Origin: Phytophthora sp. 'mugwort'
Taxonomy: Eukaryota > Oomycota > Peronosporomycetes > Peronosporales > Peronosporaceae
Assembly (NCBI GenBank): GCA_033558025.1
Contig: JAUCEF010000114.1
Location: 1-50,906, forward strand
DNA: 50,906 bases
Reading direction: 5' to 3'
The notes beneath the pieces were generated by a model. That model had not been told where the DNA came from and made no database searches. It saw only the letters and a list, made by a program, of their open reading frames with translations. The translations under genes and the position numbers were made by a program. Shown piece by piece: positions 50,841 through 50,906 of this stretch (the first letter of the stretch is position 1; each line of letters starts with the position of its first letter).

Positions 50841-50906
50841 TTAATTTTTTTTTATAATTTTAATATTTATTAATGAATTTTTAGATAAAAATTTTTTAAT
50901 TAAAAC
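50841..50906 (-). CDS. rps10: rps10, 3' fragment cut by the window end
   Basis: Same locus as the 3' part of 8,702-9,028; only the last 21 or so codons lie inside the window. Confidence 0.85.
   Translation of the reverse strand, partial: VLIKKFLSKNSLINIKIIKKN

Overview
This window is a mitochondrial genome of a stramenopile, most consistent with an oomycete (water mould) or close relative. Four observations support this. It has a full respiratory set: nad1-4, 4L, 5, 6, 7, 9, 11; cob; cox1-3; atp1, 6, 8, 9. It has a bacterial-like ribosomal protein set: rpl2, 5, 6, 14, 16; rps2, 3, 4, 7, 8, 10, 11, 12, 13, 14, 19; plus candidate rpl10, rpl31 and rps1-like genes. It carries tatC. It has 25 tRNA genes and none for threonine. 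Base composition is extremely AT-rich. TGG is Trp, trnW is CCA, and nad11 ends in TGA, so the standard code fits.

The window is longer than one genome. From about 42,148 to the end it repeats positions 1 to about 8,767 in the same orientation, with small indels, so the unit is a circle (or head-to-tail array) of about 42.14 kb read 1.2 times. Entries after 42.18 kb are second reads of the same genes, not extra paralogs.

Layout: 80-10,618 is minus strand (nad4L, nad1, truncated nad11, cob, nad9, atp9, nad3, trnD, atp6, cox3, rps7, rps12, four tRNAs, rps10, trnF, nad2). 10,734-18,704 is plus strand (nad7, rpl10-like, trnH, nad4, trnE, atp1, nad5, nad6, trnR). 19,116-36,615 is minus strand (orf137, cox1, a 32-codon TatA-like ORF, cox2, trnW, rns, tRNAs, orf186, rpl5, rpl14, tRNA cluster, rnl, a hexapeptide-repeat ORF, rps4, rps2, rpl6, rps8, rps14, tRNAs, atp8, rps1-like ORF, rpl16, rps3, rps19, rpl2). 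36,644-42,171 is mostly plus strand (rps13, rps11, trnS, rpl31-like, trnL x2, nad11, nad1, nad4L), with trnC and tatC on minus.

The most striking structure is a long inverted repeat. Arms of about 2.87 kb (68-2,933 and 39,318-42,183) carry nad4L, nad1 and most of nad11. They face each other across only about 31 bp, forming a giant palindrome. One arm cuts nad11 at codon 146, leaving a 5'-truncated copy 8 bp from the cob stop.

Several genes are broken by single-base indels (atp1, nad5, rps8, and one read each of cob, nad9, nad4L, nad1 and nad11). Comparison of the twice-read part shows such differences within one contig, so most are probably sequencing errors rather than biology. The genes together encode the core of respiratory complexes I, III and IV, part of ATP synthase, the organellar ribosome and its tRNAs, and a Tat-type membrane translocase component.
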